From assembly GCA_964575715.1 (NCBI GenBank), contig CAZNSG010000298.1, positions 1-5,114 on the forward strand: a stretch of 5,114 bases of DNA. The letters are read 5' to 3'. The notes beneath the pieces were generated by a model. It had not been told where the DNA came from, made no database searches, and saw only the letters and a list, made by a program, of their open reading frames with translations. Numbering within the stretch: position 1 is the stretch's first letter; each line of letters opens with the position of its first letter. Source of the DNA: PNAI01 sp964575715 (lineage in GTDB: Bacteria; Pseudomonadota; Alphaproteobacteria; Rhizobiales; Xanthobacteraceae). This document shows positions 1 through 4,826 of the stretch, in pieces. The translations under genes and the position numbers were made by a program.

Positions 1-141
1 CTGGCAGCGCCTGCGCGGTTACAACCAGTTGCCCAAGATCGTCATGGGTGTAAAGTTCAACGACGGAGTCGAAGTTATCAAATCGCAAACTCAACCCGCT
101 GCCGCCTGACCCCGTCCGTCACCAAGATTCGGCGATAGCTC
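1..141 (+). mobile_element. Right end of an IS256-family insertion sequence (partial)
   Basis: The transposase stop at 109 is followed by about 30 non-coding bases ending in gattcggcgatagctc (126-141). The spacing and the general look fit the right terminal inverted repeat of an IS256-type element. The left end is outside the window, so neither the terminal repeat nor an 8-9 bp target duplication can be verified. The boundary at about 141 is an estimate. It is also set by where the minus-strand lipoprotein-like frame stops looking like its family (see 78-263). Confidence 0.45.
2..109 (+). CDS. IS256/Mutator-family transposase, C-terminal end (5' part outside window)
   Basis: The frame open from the left edge encodes 35 residues and stops at TGA 107-109. 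It begins WQRLRGYNQLPKIVMGVKF and continues with NDGVEVI and an alanine-rich end. This matches the extreme C-terminus of IS256-type (Mutator, DDE) transposases, where a W-RLRG-LPK-I-GVKF-DG-E block precedes the stop. The catalytic DDE residues would lie upstream and are not visible. The protein would act on the inverted ends of its own element. The right end of the IS should lie shortly after the stop, at about 110-141. Family recognition rests on this one block, but the block is characteristic. Whether the full transposase is intact cannot be judged here. Confidence 0.82.
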   Translation, partial: WQRLRGYNQLPKIVMGVKFNDGVEVIKSQTQPAAA

Positions 142-263
142 TCGACAACTTCGGCTACGCTGACTAATTCCTCGTTCATAAAATTTGGAATCGCACACCC
201 ACTTTGAATCGAACATCCAAATACCAAGAATAGAATTGCCCGAATGCTGACACATGCACGCAT
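78..263 (-). pseudogene. Lipoprotein-like gene, N-terminal fragment cut by the IS
   Basis: An ATG at 261-263 opens a 61-codon minus-strand frame. Residues 1-22 form a lipoprotein-type signal: a short basic start (MRACVSIR), a hydrophobic core (AILFLVFGCSI) and a lipobox-like QSGC with Cys23 as the possible lipidated residue. Residues 33-42 (LVSVAEVVES) resemble a segment that I recall following the lipobox in Bradyrhizobium hypothetical lipoproteins, normally continuing into V-CE-type sequence. From about residue 41 onward (position 141 and below) the frame reads through the presumed IS end and the transposase tail, so those residues are not native. No clear Shine-Dalgarno lies ahead of the ATG. 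The reading as an IS-truncated lipoprotein is inference; a short intact hypothetical protein is the alternative. Confidence 0.5.
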
Positions 264-398
264 GACTAAGATCTCACACTACGGCGCTACACACTGATCG
301 CGCGCTACGGCAGGCTGAATATCTTTGCTCGATTGCTCGTCGCCTTGATGCTGCCGATCTTAGCTGTTGTTTAAGCGGCTACAACTTTTGCGAGTAAA

Positions 399-404
399 AT
401 TATA
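399..404 (-). promoter_or_regulatory. Possible -10 box for the minus-strand lipoprotein-like gene
   Basis: The minus strand reads TATAAT here, in the most AT-rich part of the left region (391-410), about 135 bases before the ATG at 263. No good TTGACA-like -35 box is found at 16-18 bases, so this is a weak call based on one hexamer. The stretch 264-442 around it has no supportable gene on either strand. Confidence 0.2.
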
Positions 405-465
405 TTTACTGTGCTTGTTTGGTCACATGTTGTGAGTTTGTGATGCAACTGACTGAAAATGCTGT

Positions 466-570
466 GATCTCGGCTACGACGTGCGGCCGAACTCGCGGCT
501 GTCCTGCCAGATCAAGGTAACGGAGGAACTCGACGGCCTGATCGTGCGCACGCCCGAGCGGCAGGCGTAA
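466..570 (+). pseudogene. [2Fe-2S] ferredoxin gene, 3' remnant (adrenodoxin/PuxB type)
   Basis: The frame ending at TAA 568-570 reads DLGYDVRPNSRLSCQIKV and then TEELDGLIVRTPERQA. This is the C-terminus of vertebrate-type [2Fe-2S] ferredoxins, including the last cluster-ligating Cys (the Cys in RLSCQI). Intact members are about 105 residues and hold three earlier Cys in a CxxxxCxxC loop; these are absent here. In frame, a stop at 454-456 precedes the fragment and there is no start codon. Bases 459-465 read atgctgt, which would give the usual Met-Leu before Asp if one T were deleted, so the remnant may begin a little earlier behind a frameshift. The product would have carried electrons from the reductase at 1471-2499. 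The remnant cannot bind a cluster. Confidence 0.78.
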
Positions 571-588
571 TCGACCATTCTTTCACTT

Positions 589-637
589 GAGCATGATCTA
601 TTCCGAAAACCGGTGCCCACTTTTCGGGATCATGCTC
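589..637. repeat. REP-like palindromic repeat, copy 1
   Basis: The outer arms gagcatgatc (589-598) and gatcatgctc (628-637) are perfect 10-base inverted repeats. The inner arms ccgaaaa (603-609) and ttttcgg (621-627) pair perfectly around an 11-base loop. The sequence matches a dispersed repeat that I recall as very common in Bradyrhizobium and relatives. It lies between two converging reading directions and covers the 3' end of the thioesterase gene, supplying its stop codon. Its hairpin could also act as a transcription end or RNA-stabilising structure; that is inference. Confidence 0.85.
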
Positions 638-1089
638 TCGCCCCGGTATTTCCATTGGCTCAGGCGTGCGATCACGTCCGCGGGCAGGGGGCGCGGACGG
701 CGCGATATTTTGTCGACCAGCACCATGGTGAAACGTCCGCTGGCGGCGCAGGCGTTGTCGTTGAAGATCGCCTGGGTAACCTTGAACGAGGTGCGGCCGA
801 ATTCGGCCAAGGCGGTGCCGATCTCCACCGTGCCCGGCCAGCGCAATTCGCGCATGAAATCGATCTCGGCGCGGACCAGGATGAAGGTGCCATCGGGTAC
901 GCCGATGCCAAGATCGGGGTTGCGGAACATGGCAACCCGGCCGGTCTCGAAATAGGTGGCGAACACCGCGTTGTTGACATGACCCTGCGGGTCAAGGTCG
1001 GCATAACGGATCGTATCGGCGCTCCGGTGCGGGTAGTCGGCAAGCTGCGGCGTGGCTTTGCGCGGGCGCTGGGACGGGTGTTCGTTCAC
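598..1089 (-). CDS. Hot-dog fold acyl-CoA thioesterase (4HBT/YbgC-like)
   Basis: The product is a 163-residue cytoplasmic thioesterase of the 4-hydroxybenzoyl-CoA thioesterase family, expected to hydrolyse an acyl-CoA; the substrate cannot be told from sequence. The signature is RYADLDPQGHVNNAVFATYF at residues 28-47. Asp31/Asp33 and His37-Val-Asn-Asn belong to the D-D--GHVNN active-site motif at the start of the long helix, followed by E48 and R51. A GTG start at 1087-1089 is chosen because GGAGA (1097-1101) sits 7 bases ahead. A longer frame from 1164 lacks such a site and adds low-complexity sequence. The last 12-13 residues (ESMIPKSGHRFSE) and the TAG stop are encoded by the palindromic repeat at 589-637, so the native C-terminus has been replaced or extended. 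The gene is divergent from the ferredoxin reductase and converges on the ferredoxin remnant. Confidence 0.88.
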   Translation of the reverse strand: MNEHPSQRPRKATPQLADYPHRSADTIRYADLDPQGHVNNAVFATYFETGRVAMFRNPDLGIGVPDGTFILVRAEIDFMRELRWPGTVEIGTALAEFGRTSFKVTQAIFNDNACAASGRFTMVLVDKISRRPRPLPADVIARLSQWKYRGESMIPKSGHRFSE

Positions 1090-1096
1090 GAAAATT

Positions 1097-1101
1097 TCTC
1101 C
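1097..1101 (-). promoter_or_regulatory. Ribosome binding site fixing a GTG start for the thioesterase
   Basis: The minus strand reads GGAGA, then 7 bases (aattttc), then GTG. No in-frame ATG close by has a comparable site. This places the start at 1089 rather than at the upstream ATG (1164). Confidence 0.7.
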
Positions 1102-1201
1102 AGGGGCTGCCTTAGCCGGATTTGTTCGCCGGCAGCAAGCGCCGCGCGCAGGATCGGTATGCAAATTATCCCAACTCTCTTAGTTGGTCATTCCGGGGCC
1201 A

Positions 1202-1227
1202 CCGATCTCGGGTTTACCCGAGATCGG
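1202..1227. repeat. Hairpin A1: shared palindrome module
   Basis: The arms CCGATCTCGGGT (1202-1213) and ACCCGAGATCGG (1216-1227) are perfect 12-base inverted repeats with a 2-base loop (tt). With five flanking bases, GGCCACCGATCTCGGGT (1197-1213) is identical to 2619-2635 in element B. Confidence 0.9.
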
Positions 1228-1240
1228 CAAGTGATACTGT

Positions 1241-1264
1241 CCAAGTCGGCTACAGCCGACTTGG
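1241..1264. repeat. Hairpin A2: 24-base near-perfect palindrome
   Basis: The arms ccaagtcggct (1241-1251) and agccgacttgg (1254-1264) pair perfectly around a 2-base loop (ac). It lies inside element A, 13 bases after hairpin A1. Confidence 0.9.
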
Positions 1265-1281
1265 GTGCGAAGCCCGCGAGC

Positions 1282-1320
1282 CCGGAATCCATAATCACGG
1301 CGGGTGGTTATGGATTCCGG
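1282..1320. repeat. Hairpin A3: 13-base arms
   Basis: The arms ccggaatccataa (1282-1294) and ttatggattccgg (1308-1320) are perfect inverted repeats around 13 bases. The ccggaat core also occurs in the outer ends of element A, so the element has a nested structure. Confidence 0.88.
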
Positions 1321-1322
1321 CC

Positions 1323-1342
1323 CGCGCCGCTCACGCGGCGCG
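1323..1342. repeat. Hairpin A4: GC-rich 8-base arms
   Basis: The arms cgcgccgc (1323-1330) and gcggcgcg (1335-1342) pair perfectly with a 4-base loop (tcac). The hairpin sits just inside the right end of element A. Confidence 0.85.
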
Positions 1343-1407
1343 ACCGGAATGACCAATTGTGAGAGCTGCGATGACCCCTTTTCGACGCCACCTGCGGCAT
1401 CTAATTT

Positions 1408-1457
1408 GCGCATGATCTTAATCCGAAAACCGGGTTCCACTTTTCGGGATCATGCTC
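1408..1457. repeat. REP-like palindromic repeat, copy 2
   Basis: This has the same family and orientation as 589-637. The arms gcatgatc (1410-1417) and gatcatgc (1448-1455) are perfect, with one mismatch when extended to 10 bases. The inner arms ccgaaaa (1423-1429) and ttttcgg (1441-1447) are perfect. It is one base longer than copy 1 (ttaat instead of tatt after the left arm). It ends 13 bases before the ATG of the reductase gene, so its hairpin would lie in that leader RNA. Confidence 0.85.
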
Positions 1458-1470
1458 TAGACAAGCGCCC

Positions 1471-2499
1471 ATGAGCGAACCCATCAAGACCGATGTGCTG
1501 ATCATCGGTGCCGGGCCCGTTGGGCTGTTCGCGGTGTTCGAGCTGGGGCTGCTCGACATCAAGGCGCACCTGGTCGACATCCTCGACAAGGTCGGCGGCC
1601 AATGCGCCGAGCTGTATCCGGAAAAACCGATCTACGACATTCCGGGGATTCCCAAGACCTCGGCGCAGGGGCTGGTCGACGCGCTGATGACGCAGATCAA
1701 GCCGTTCGGCGCGCAGTTTCATCTCAACGACATGGTGGAGACGATTGAGCGCGCCGGCGAGCCGCTGTTTCGCGTCAGAACCGACAGCGGCAAGCTGTTC
1801 GAGGCCAAAGTGGTGGTGATCGCGGCGGGCGGCGGCTCGTTCCAGCCCAAGCGTCCGCCGATGCCCGGCATCGAGGCCTACGAGGGTACGTCGGTATTCT
1901 ACGCGGTGCGCAAGATGGAGGCGTTCCGCGGCCAGCGCATTCTGATCGTCGGCGGCGGCGATAGCGCGCTCGATTGGACGCTCAATCTCGCGCCGCTTGC
2001 CTCCCGCCTCACGCTGCTGCACCGGCGCGCCGAGTTTCGCGCCGCGCCCGACAGCGTCAACAAGATGATGGCGCTGGCGAACGAAAAGAAGATCGACTTC
2101 GTGCTCGGCCAGGTGTCCGCGCTGGAAGGCGAGGGTGGAAAGTTGAAGGCCGCGATTGTCAAAGGCGCCGACGGCGCGACGTTCCCGGTGGCCTGCGATG
2201 CCATGCTGCCGTTTTTCGGGCTCACCATGAAGCTCGGGCCGGTGGCGAACTGGGGCCTCAAGATGGCAGGCGAATTGATTCCGGTCGACACCGCGACGTA
2301 TGAGACCAGCGTGCCGGGCATTTTCGCCATCGGCGACATCAACACCTATCCGGGGAAACTCAAACTGATTCTTTGCGGATTCCACGAGGCCGCGCTGATG
2401 GCGCAGAAGGTGCACCGCTACGTCTACCCGGACAAGAAGCTGGTGTTCCAGTACACCACCTCATCGACAAGTTTGCAGAAGAAGCTCGGCGTGGCGTGA
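1471..2499 (+). CDS. Ferredoxin-NADP+ reductase, thioredoxin-reductase-like type (EC 1.18.1.2)
   Basis: This 342-residue cytoplasmic flavoenzyme should transfer electrons between NADPH and ferredoxin. It has an N-terminal FAD-binding GAGPVG (13-18), VGGQC and the conserved LYPEKPIYDIPGIP (48-61). The NADPH-binding GGGDSALDW (161-169) is followed by HRRAEFRA (184-191), whose arginines fit NADPH phosphate binding. GIFAIGDI (283-290) contacts FAD, and the C-terminal tail TSSTSLQKKLG (330-340) is typical of YumC/RPA3954-type enzymes. The CxxC redox pair that thioredoxin reductase has after GGGDSA is missing, which supports reductase of ferredoxin rather than thioredoxin. Length is full for the family. 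ATG 1471 is the first start in frame, but no Shine-Dalgarno precedes it; repeat copy 2 ends 13 bases upstream. The likely ferredoxin partner gene nearby is broken (466-570), so a ferredoxin from elsewhere must serve it. Confidence 0.93.
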   Translation: MSEPIKTDVLIIGAGPVGLFAVFELGLLDIKAHLVDILDKVGGQCAELYPEKPIYDIPGIPKTSAQGLVDALMTQIKPFGAQFHLNDMVETIERAGEPLFRVRTDSGKLFEAKVVVIAAGGGSFQPKRPPMPGIEAYEGTSVFYAVRKMEAFRGQRILIVGGGDSALDWTLNLAPLASRLTLLHRRAEFRAAPDSVNKMMALANEKKIDFVLGQVSALEGEGGKLKAAIVKGADGATFPVACDAMLPFFGLTMKLGPVANWGLKMAGELIPVDTATYETSVPGIFAIGDINTYPGKLKLILCGFHEAALMAQKVHRYVYPDKKLVFQYTTSSTSLQKKLGVA

Positions 2500-2533
2500 T
2501 ACCAGCGGCGAGAATGGATGACTCACTTTCCCA

Positions 2534-2671
2534 GTCATCCTGAGGCGCGAGCGAAGCGAGCCTCGAAGGATGAACGGCCCCGATACTGCAACGGCCGGGC
2601 CGTCGCCCTTCGAGGCTCGGCCACCGATCTCGGGTAAACCCGAGATCGGTGGCCGAGCGCCTCAGGGTGAC
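2534..2671. repeat. Composite palindromic element B downstream of the reductase
   Basis: The ends gtcatcctgaggcgc (2534-2548) and gcgcctcagggtgac (2657-2671) are inverted with one mismatch. Inner pairs are cgagcctcgaagg (2557-2569) with ccttcgaggctcg (2607-2619), and acggccc (2574-2580) with gggccgt (2597-2603). A long hairpin (2615-2658) sits near the right end. The ends match the TCATCCTGAGG repeat that I recall as widespread in Bradyrhizobium and Rhodopseudomonas. It starts 35 bases after the reductase stop and could act as a bidirectional transcription barrier (inference). No gene is supported inside it. Confidence 0.82.
2615..2658. repeat. Hairpin B1: 21-base perfect arms containing the shared module
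   Basis: The left arm (2615-2635) and right arm (2638-2658) are perfectly complementary over 21 bases with a 2-base loop (aa). The inner part CCGATCTCGGGT/ACCCGAGATCGG is the same palindrome as hairpin A1; only the loop differs (aa against tt). Confidence 0.92.
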
Positions 2672-2692
2672 GGAGATGGGTCAGTGATTGCT

Positions 2693-2718
2693 GCCGTTGG
2701 TATGATATTGTCAACGGC
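2693..2718 (+). promoter_or_regulatory. Candidate extended -10 promoter with inverted repeat
   Basis: TATGAT (2701-2706) matches the -10 consensus in five of six bases and is preceded by TGG (2698-2700), an extended -10 form. No good -35 is seen. GCCGTTG (2693-2699) and CAACGGC (2712-2718) form an inverted repeat around the -10 and the expected start near 2713, which could be an operator. It would drive the VWA gene and the small upstream ORF. Inferred from sequence only. Confidence 0.25.
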
Positions 2719-2727
2719 GGAGCAAAA

Positions 2728-2850
2728 ATGTGCCTGAGGCACCCCAATACCGACACATTTGGCCCTTCCCCGACACCGTTCGTCCGCACTTTTGCCAAGT
2801 CTCGTCCGGAACATGGTGCCGGCTCAATGCGGTCCTTCAGGGGAGACTGA
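2728..2850 (+). CDS. Possible 40-residue upstream ORF ahead of the VWA gene
   Basis: ATG 2728-2730 is preceded by GGAG (2719-2722) at 5 bases and opens a frame of 40 codons, ending at TGA 2848-2850. That stop is 2 bases before the VWA ATG, and the VWA Shine-Dalgarno is embedded in its last codons. The peptide (MCLRHPNTDTFGPSPTPFVR, then a basic 20-residue remainder) has no membrane segment, motif or family that I recognise. The arrangement would permit translational coupling. It may equally be a chance frame in an untranslated leader. Confidence 0.25.
   Translation: MCLRHPNTDTFGPSPTPFVRTFAKSRPEHGAGSMRSFRGD
2839..2845 (+). promoter_or_regulatory. Ribosome binding site fixing the VWA start
   Basis: AGGGGAG lies 7 bases before ATG 2853. 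It selects that start over a GTG at 2730 in the same frame, which would add 41 residues ahead of the signal peptide. Confidence 0.75.
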
Positions 2851-2852
2851 CC

Positions 2853-4199
2853 ATGATGCTGCGCACCATCGCGGGATTCCTGGCGGCGTTTTCCGGCTGC
2901 CTGTTTCCCACCATCACACCCGCCGCCGACAAACCGATCACACTCGATGCGCGCCTGGCCCAGCCCGTGATGCTAGCCGGCGAAAAGCAGCGCAACTTCC
3001 TGCGCATCGGCCTCAACGGCTGCAAACCGGAACGCACCAGCAATCGCACGCCGGTCAATGTCGCCTTCGTCATCGATCGCTCGGGTTCGATGGCGGGCGC
3101 GCGCATCGCGCAGGCGCGCGAAGCGGCGATCATGGCGGTCAATCGGCTGGAAGGAAACGATTTCGCATCGGTCGTCATCTTTGACGACAAGATCGATGTG
3201 CTGGTGCCGGCGCAGAAGGTAACCGATCGCAGGTTTTTCATCGACCGCATCCAACAGGTCGGCGCACGCGGCAGCACCGCGATCTACGCCGGTGTCAGCG
3301 AGGGCGCGGGCGAGGTGCGCAAGAACATGGACGCACGGCGGCTCAACCGGGTGGTGCTGCTGTCTGACGGGCTGGCCAATGTCGGCCCGAGCAAGGCGGA
3401 GAATTTTGCCCAGCTTGGCCGCGCACTGCTCAAAGAGGGGATTTCGGTCAGTACAATCGGACTCGGCAAGGATTACAATGAGGATCTGATGCTGCAGCTC
3501 GCGCGCGCGGGCGACGGTAATCACGCGTTCGCGGCGGCGCCCGACGATCTGATCAAGATATTCAATAAGGAATTCGACGACGTTCTTGCCGCTTGTGCGC
3601 AGACGGTCTCGATCGATGTCGATCTGCAGCCGGGCGCGCGGGTTGTGCGTGCGGTCAGCCGTGAGGGTGAGATCGCGCCGGCACACGCAAAATTCCAAAT
3701 GAACCAAATCTATCAGGATACCGAGCACTATATCCTGGTGGAGGTCGAGCTGGACGGCAAAGTGGCGGCAGCGGAGCGCGATTTCGGGCGCGTGCGCGTC
3801 GCCTACACCATACCGGAGACCGGCGCCAAGCAGACGCTCAACGCCAGCATTCGGGGACGCTTTAGCGCCTCCACGCAGGAGGTGAAGGCCAGCGTGGACC
3901 AGACAGTGATGGGTTCCGTGGTCGAGCAGGCTACCCGCGCGCGCGCGCAGCAAGCCGTCCAGTTGCGCGACCAGGGCAGGCGCGACGAGGCGACCATGCT
4001 GTTTCAGGAAAACGTCGCGGATATCAAGGCGTATGTGGCAAATGGCGGAAATTCCTCGCCGGCGCTGACGGATTTGTCGGCCCAGTACGACATGTTTGCC
4101 AGCCAGGCGGCGGCGGCGGCGCCGGCGCAGTGGAACGTGTATCGCAAGCAGCTGCGCGCGCTCGATCTGAAGGAGGCCGGGTCGAAGAGCAAATATTAA
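2853..4199 (+). CDS. Exported von Willebrand factor type A (VWA) domain protein
   Basis: The 448-residue product starts MMLRTIAGFLAAF, an export signal probably cleaved near TPAA-DKP (residues 22-28). FSGC at 13-16 is a poorer lipobox alternative. After a linker of about 45 residues, the VWA domain spans roughly residues 68-240. Its MIDAS is complete: DRSGS (Asp75, Ser77, Ser79), Thr142 in ARGSTAIYAG, and Asp172 in LLSDGLANVG, so metal-dependent ligand binding is expected. Residues 245-345 look like a beta-rich segment. Residues 355-395 are helix-rich, with a repeat-like ARAQQAVQLRDQGRRDEA, and 410-435 hold a Q/A-rich stretch. VWA proteins of this type bind other proteins in the periplasm or envelope; the ligand is unknown. 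Two Cys (57 and 248) could form a disulfide. A small coiled-coil gene and a CoxE-like VWA gene follow in the same direction. Confidence 0.88.
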   Translation: MMLRTIAGFLAAFSGCLFPTITPAADKPITLDARLAQPVMLAGEKQRNFLRIGLNGCKPERTSNRTPVNVAFVIDRSGSMAGARIAQAREAAIMAVNRLEGNDFASVVIFDDKIDVLVPAQKVTDRRFFIDRIQQVGARGSTAIYAGVSEGAGEVRKNMDARRLNRVVLLSDGLANVGPSKAENFAQLGRALLKEGISVSTIGLGKDYNEDLMLQLARAGDGNHAFAAAPDDLIKIFNKEFDDVLAACAQTVSIDVDLQPGARVVRAVSREGEIAPAHAKFQMNQIYQDTEHYILVEVELDGKVAAAERDFGRVRVAYTIPETGAKQTLNASIRGRFSASTQEVKASVDQTVMGSVVEQATRARAQQAVQLRDQGRRDEATMLFQENVADIKAYVANGGNSSPALTDLSAQYDMFASQAAAAAPAQWNVYRKQLRALDLKEAGSKSKY

Positions 4200-4382
4200 C
4201 AGCCAAGCTCGTTGCTGGCGACTTGACTGCGGCTTCGCGGCGGAAAAATCCTGCTGCGGCGCCGCGGTCGTTCTGGTTAACTTCTTCAATGTGCCGAAAT
4301 CCTCCCGCGTTCCCATGACCCGCGTCCCCGCGTCCCCGTGACACGTTGCCGGCCGGTGGTACGATGTAATAGAGGTCGGAGC

Positions 4383-4823
4383 ATGAAAAAGTTTTTTGTC
4401 GGGGTTTTTGTTTTTTCGGTACTCGGCGGGGCAATGCTCGCCCATATGCCCGCCCATATTGCCGCCCATGCGCAGGGAGCTTCCGCAACGCCGCAGGCTG
4501 GTCTTGCCAATCAACTGGAATCTTGCCAGCAAAATGTCGTTCAGTTGACGGAGCAATCGCGCGGTCAACGGACGAAGCTCGCGGGTTTGCGGGCAGAGCG
4601 CAAAACCCTTGGCGTAAGCCACGGAGAAGTCGTGCGGTATAAACTGGCGATTCTGGACCAAGAAATCCAAGAGCATTCGAAGCAAAACCAAACCATCATT
4701 GCGCAGATCGACTCTGAAAATAAGCGCTGCGAAACTCTCGCGGCGCGAGCGGCTTCGGGAAGCCGCGACACACAGGCGCAACCGTCGGCCCGGACGCGAG
4801 GCGATGTTCCCGCCCGGCGGTGA
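4383..4823 (+). CDS. Small exported coiled-coil protein, unknown function
   Basis: This 146-residue protein is not recognised as a named family. MKKFFVGVFVFSVLGGAMLA is a clear signal peptide with a probable cut after the AHA at 28-30. A short His-containing repeat, AHMPAHIAAHAQ (20-31), straddles the end of the signal. Residues 42-122 are charged, Gln-rich and proline-free, consistent with a long helical coiled coil. It has one Cys near each end of that helix (Cys48 and Cys116), which could form inter- or intramolecular disulfides in the periplasm. The last 25 residues are disordered and basic. ATG 4383 is chosen because AGAGG (4371-4375) lies 7 bases upstream and the signal begins there. 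A GTG 45 bases earlier would spoil the signal. The stop is 3 bases before the CoxE-like start, suggesting co-translation. Confidence 0.75.
   Translation: MKKFFVGVFVFSVLGGAMLAHMPAHIAAHAQGASATPQAGLANQLESCQQNVVQLTEQSRGQRTKLAGLRAERKTLGVSHGEVVRYKLAILDQEIQEHSKQNQTIIAQIDSENKRCETLAARAASGSRDTQAQPSARTRGDVPARR
4440..4475 (+). repeat. Three tandem 12-base units in the signal-peptide region
   Basis: The units gcccatatgccc, gcccatattgcc and gcccatgcgcag run in frame and encode AHMP, AHIA and AHAQ. The first two differ at 2 of 12 bases. Slippage could change the number of units without shifting the frame. Confidence 0.7.
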
Positions 4824-4826
4824 ACT

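Larger units (their letters stand above)
1184..1356. repeat. Composite palindromic element A in the divergent intergenic region
   Basis: The element is bounded by a perfect 13-base inverted repeat, TTGGTCATTCCGG (1184-1196) and CCGGAATGACCAA (1344-1356). It contains four successive perfect hairpins, listed separately. Almost all of its 173 bases are in palindromes and no credible gene lies in it. The outer GTCATTCCGG/CCGGAATGAC ends fit a dispersed repeat family I recall from Bradyrhizobium-type genomes. It occupies most of the space between the thioesterase and reductase starts. A smaller hairpin, ccaact/agttgg (1171-1176, 1182-1187), overlaps its left edge. Confidence 0.8.

Noticed and set aside
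151..478. The 9-base direct repeat tcggctacg at 151-159 and 470-478, considered as a target duplication
   Set aside because: The first copy lies within the lipoprotein-like coding segment and the second within the ferredoxin codons. A shared 9-mer in 500 bases is not unlikely by chance, and no element with inverted ends fits between them.
443..520. A 25-codon ORF beginning MQLTENAV, slightly like the start of IscA/HesB-type proteins
   Set aside because: The likeness covers only about eight residues. The frame then runs through the ferredoxin remnant in another frame and stops, and there is no ribosome site.
613..1362. A 249-codon plus-strand frame
   Set aside because: It is antisense to the thioesterase and reads through palindromic element A. 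No motif or ribosome site supports it.
1450..2415. A 321-codon minus-strand frame
   Set aside because: It lies antisense to the ferredoxin reductase, whose motifs are complete. The protein is an Arg/His-rich shadow.
2730..2852. N-terminal extension of the VWA protein from GTG 2730
   Set aside because: It would put 41 polar residues before a good signal peptide. AGGGGAG at 7 bases from ATG 2853 gives a better start.
4338..4365. GTGACA (4338-4343) and TACGAT (4360-4365), considered as a promoter for the coiled-coil gene
   Set aside because: The spacing of 16 is acceptable, but the transcription start would fall on the ribosome site (4371-4375). I could not support it.
4200..4382. GC-rich inverted segments after the VWA stop, considered as a terminator
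   Set aside because: The stems have mismatches and no T-run follows. Nothing else is seen in this 183-base gap apart from a short direct repeat of cgcgtccc near 4321-4335.
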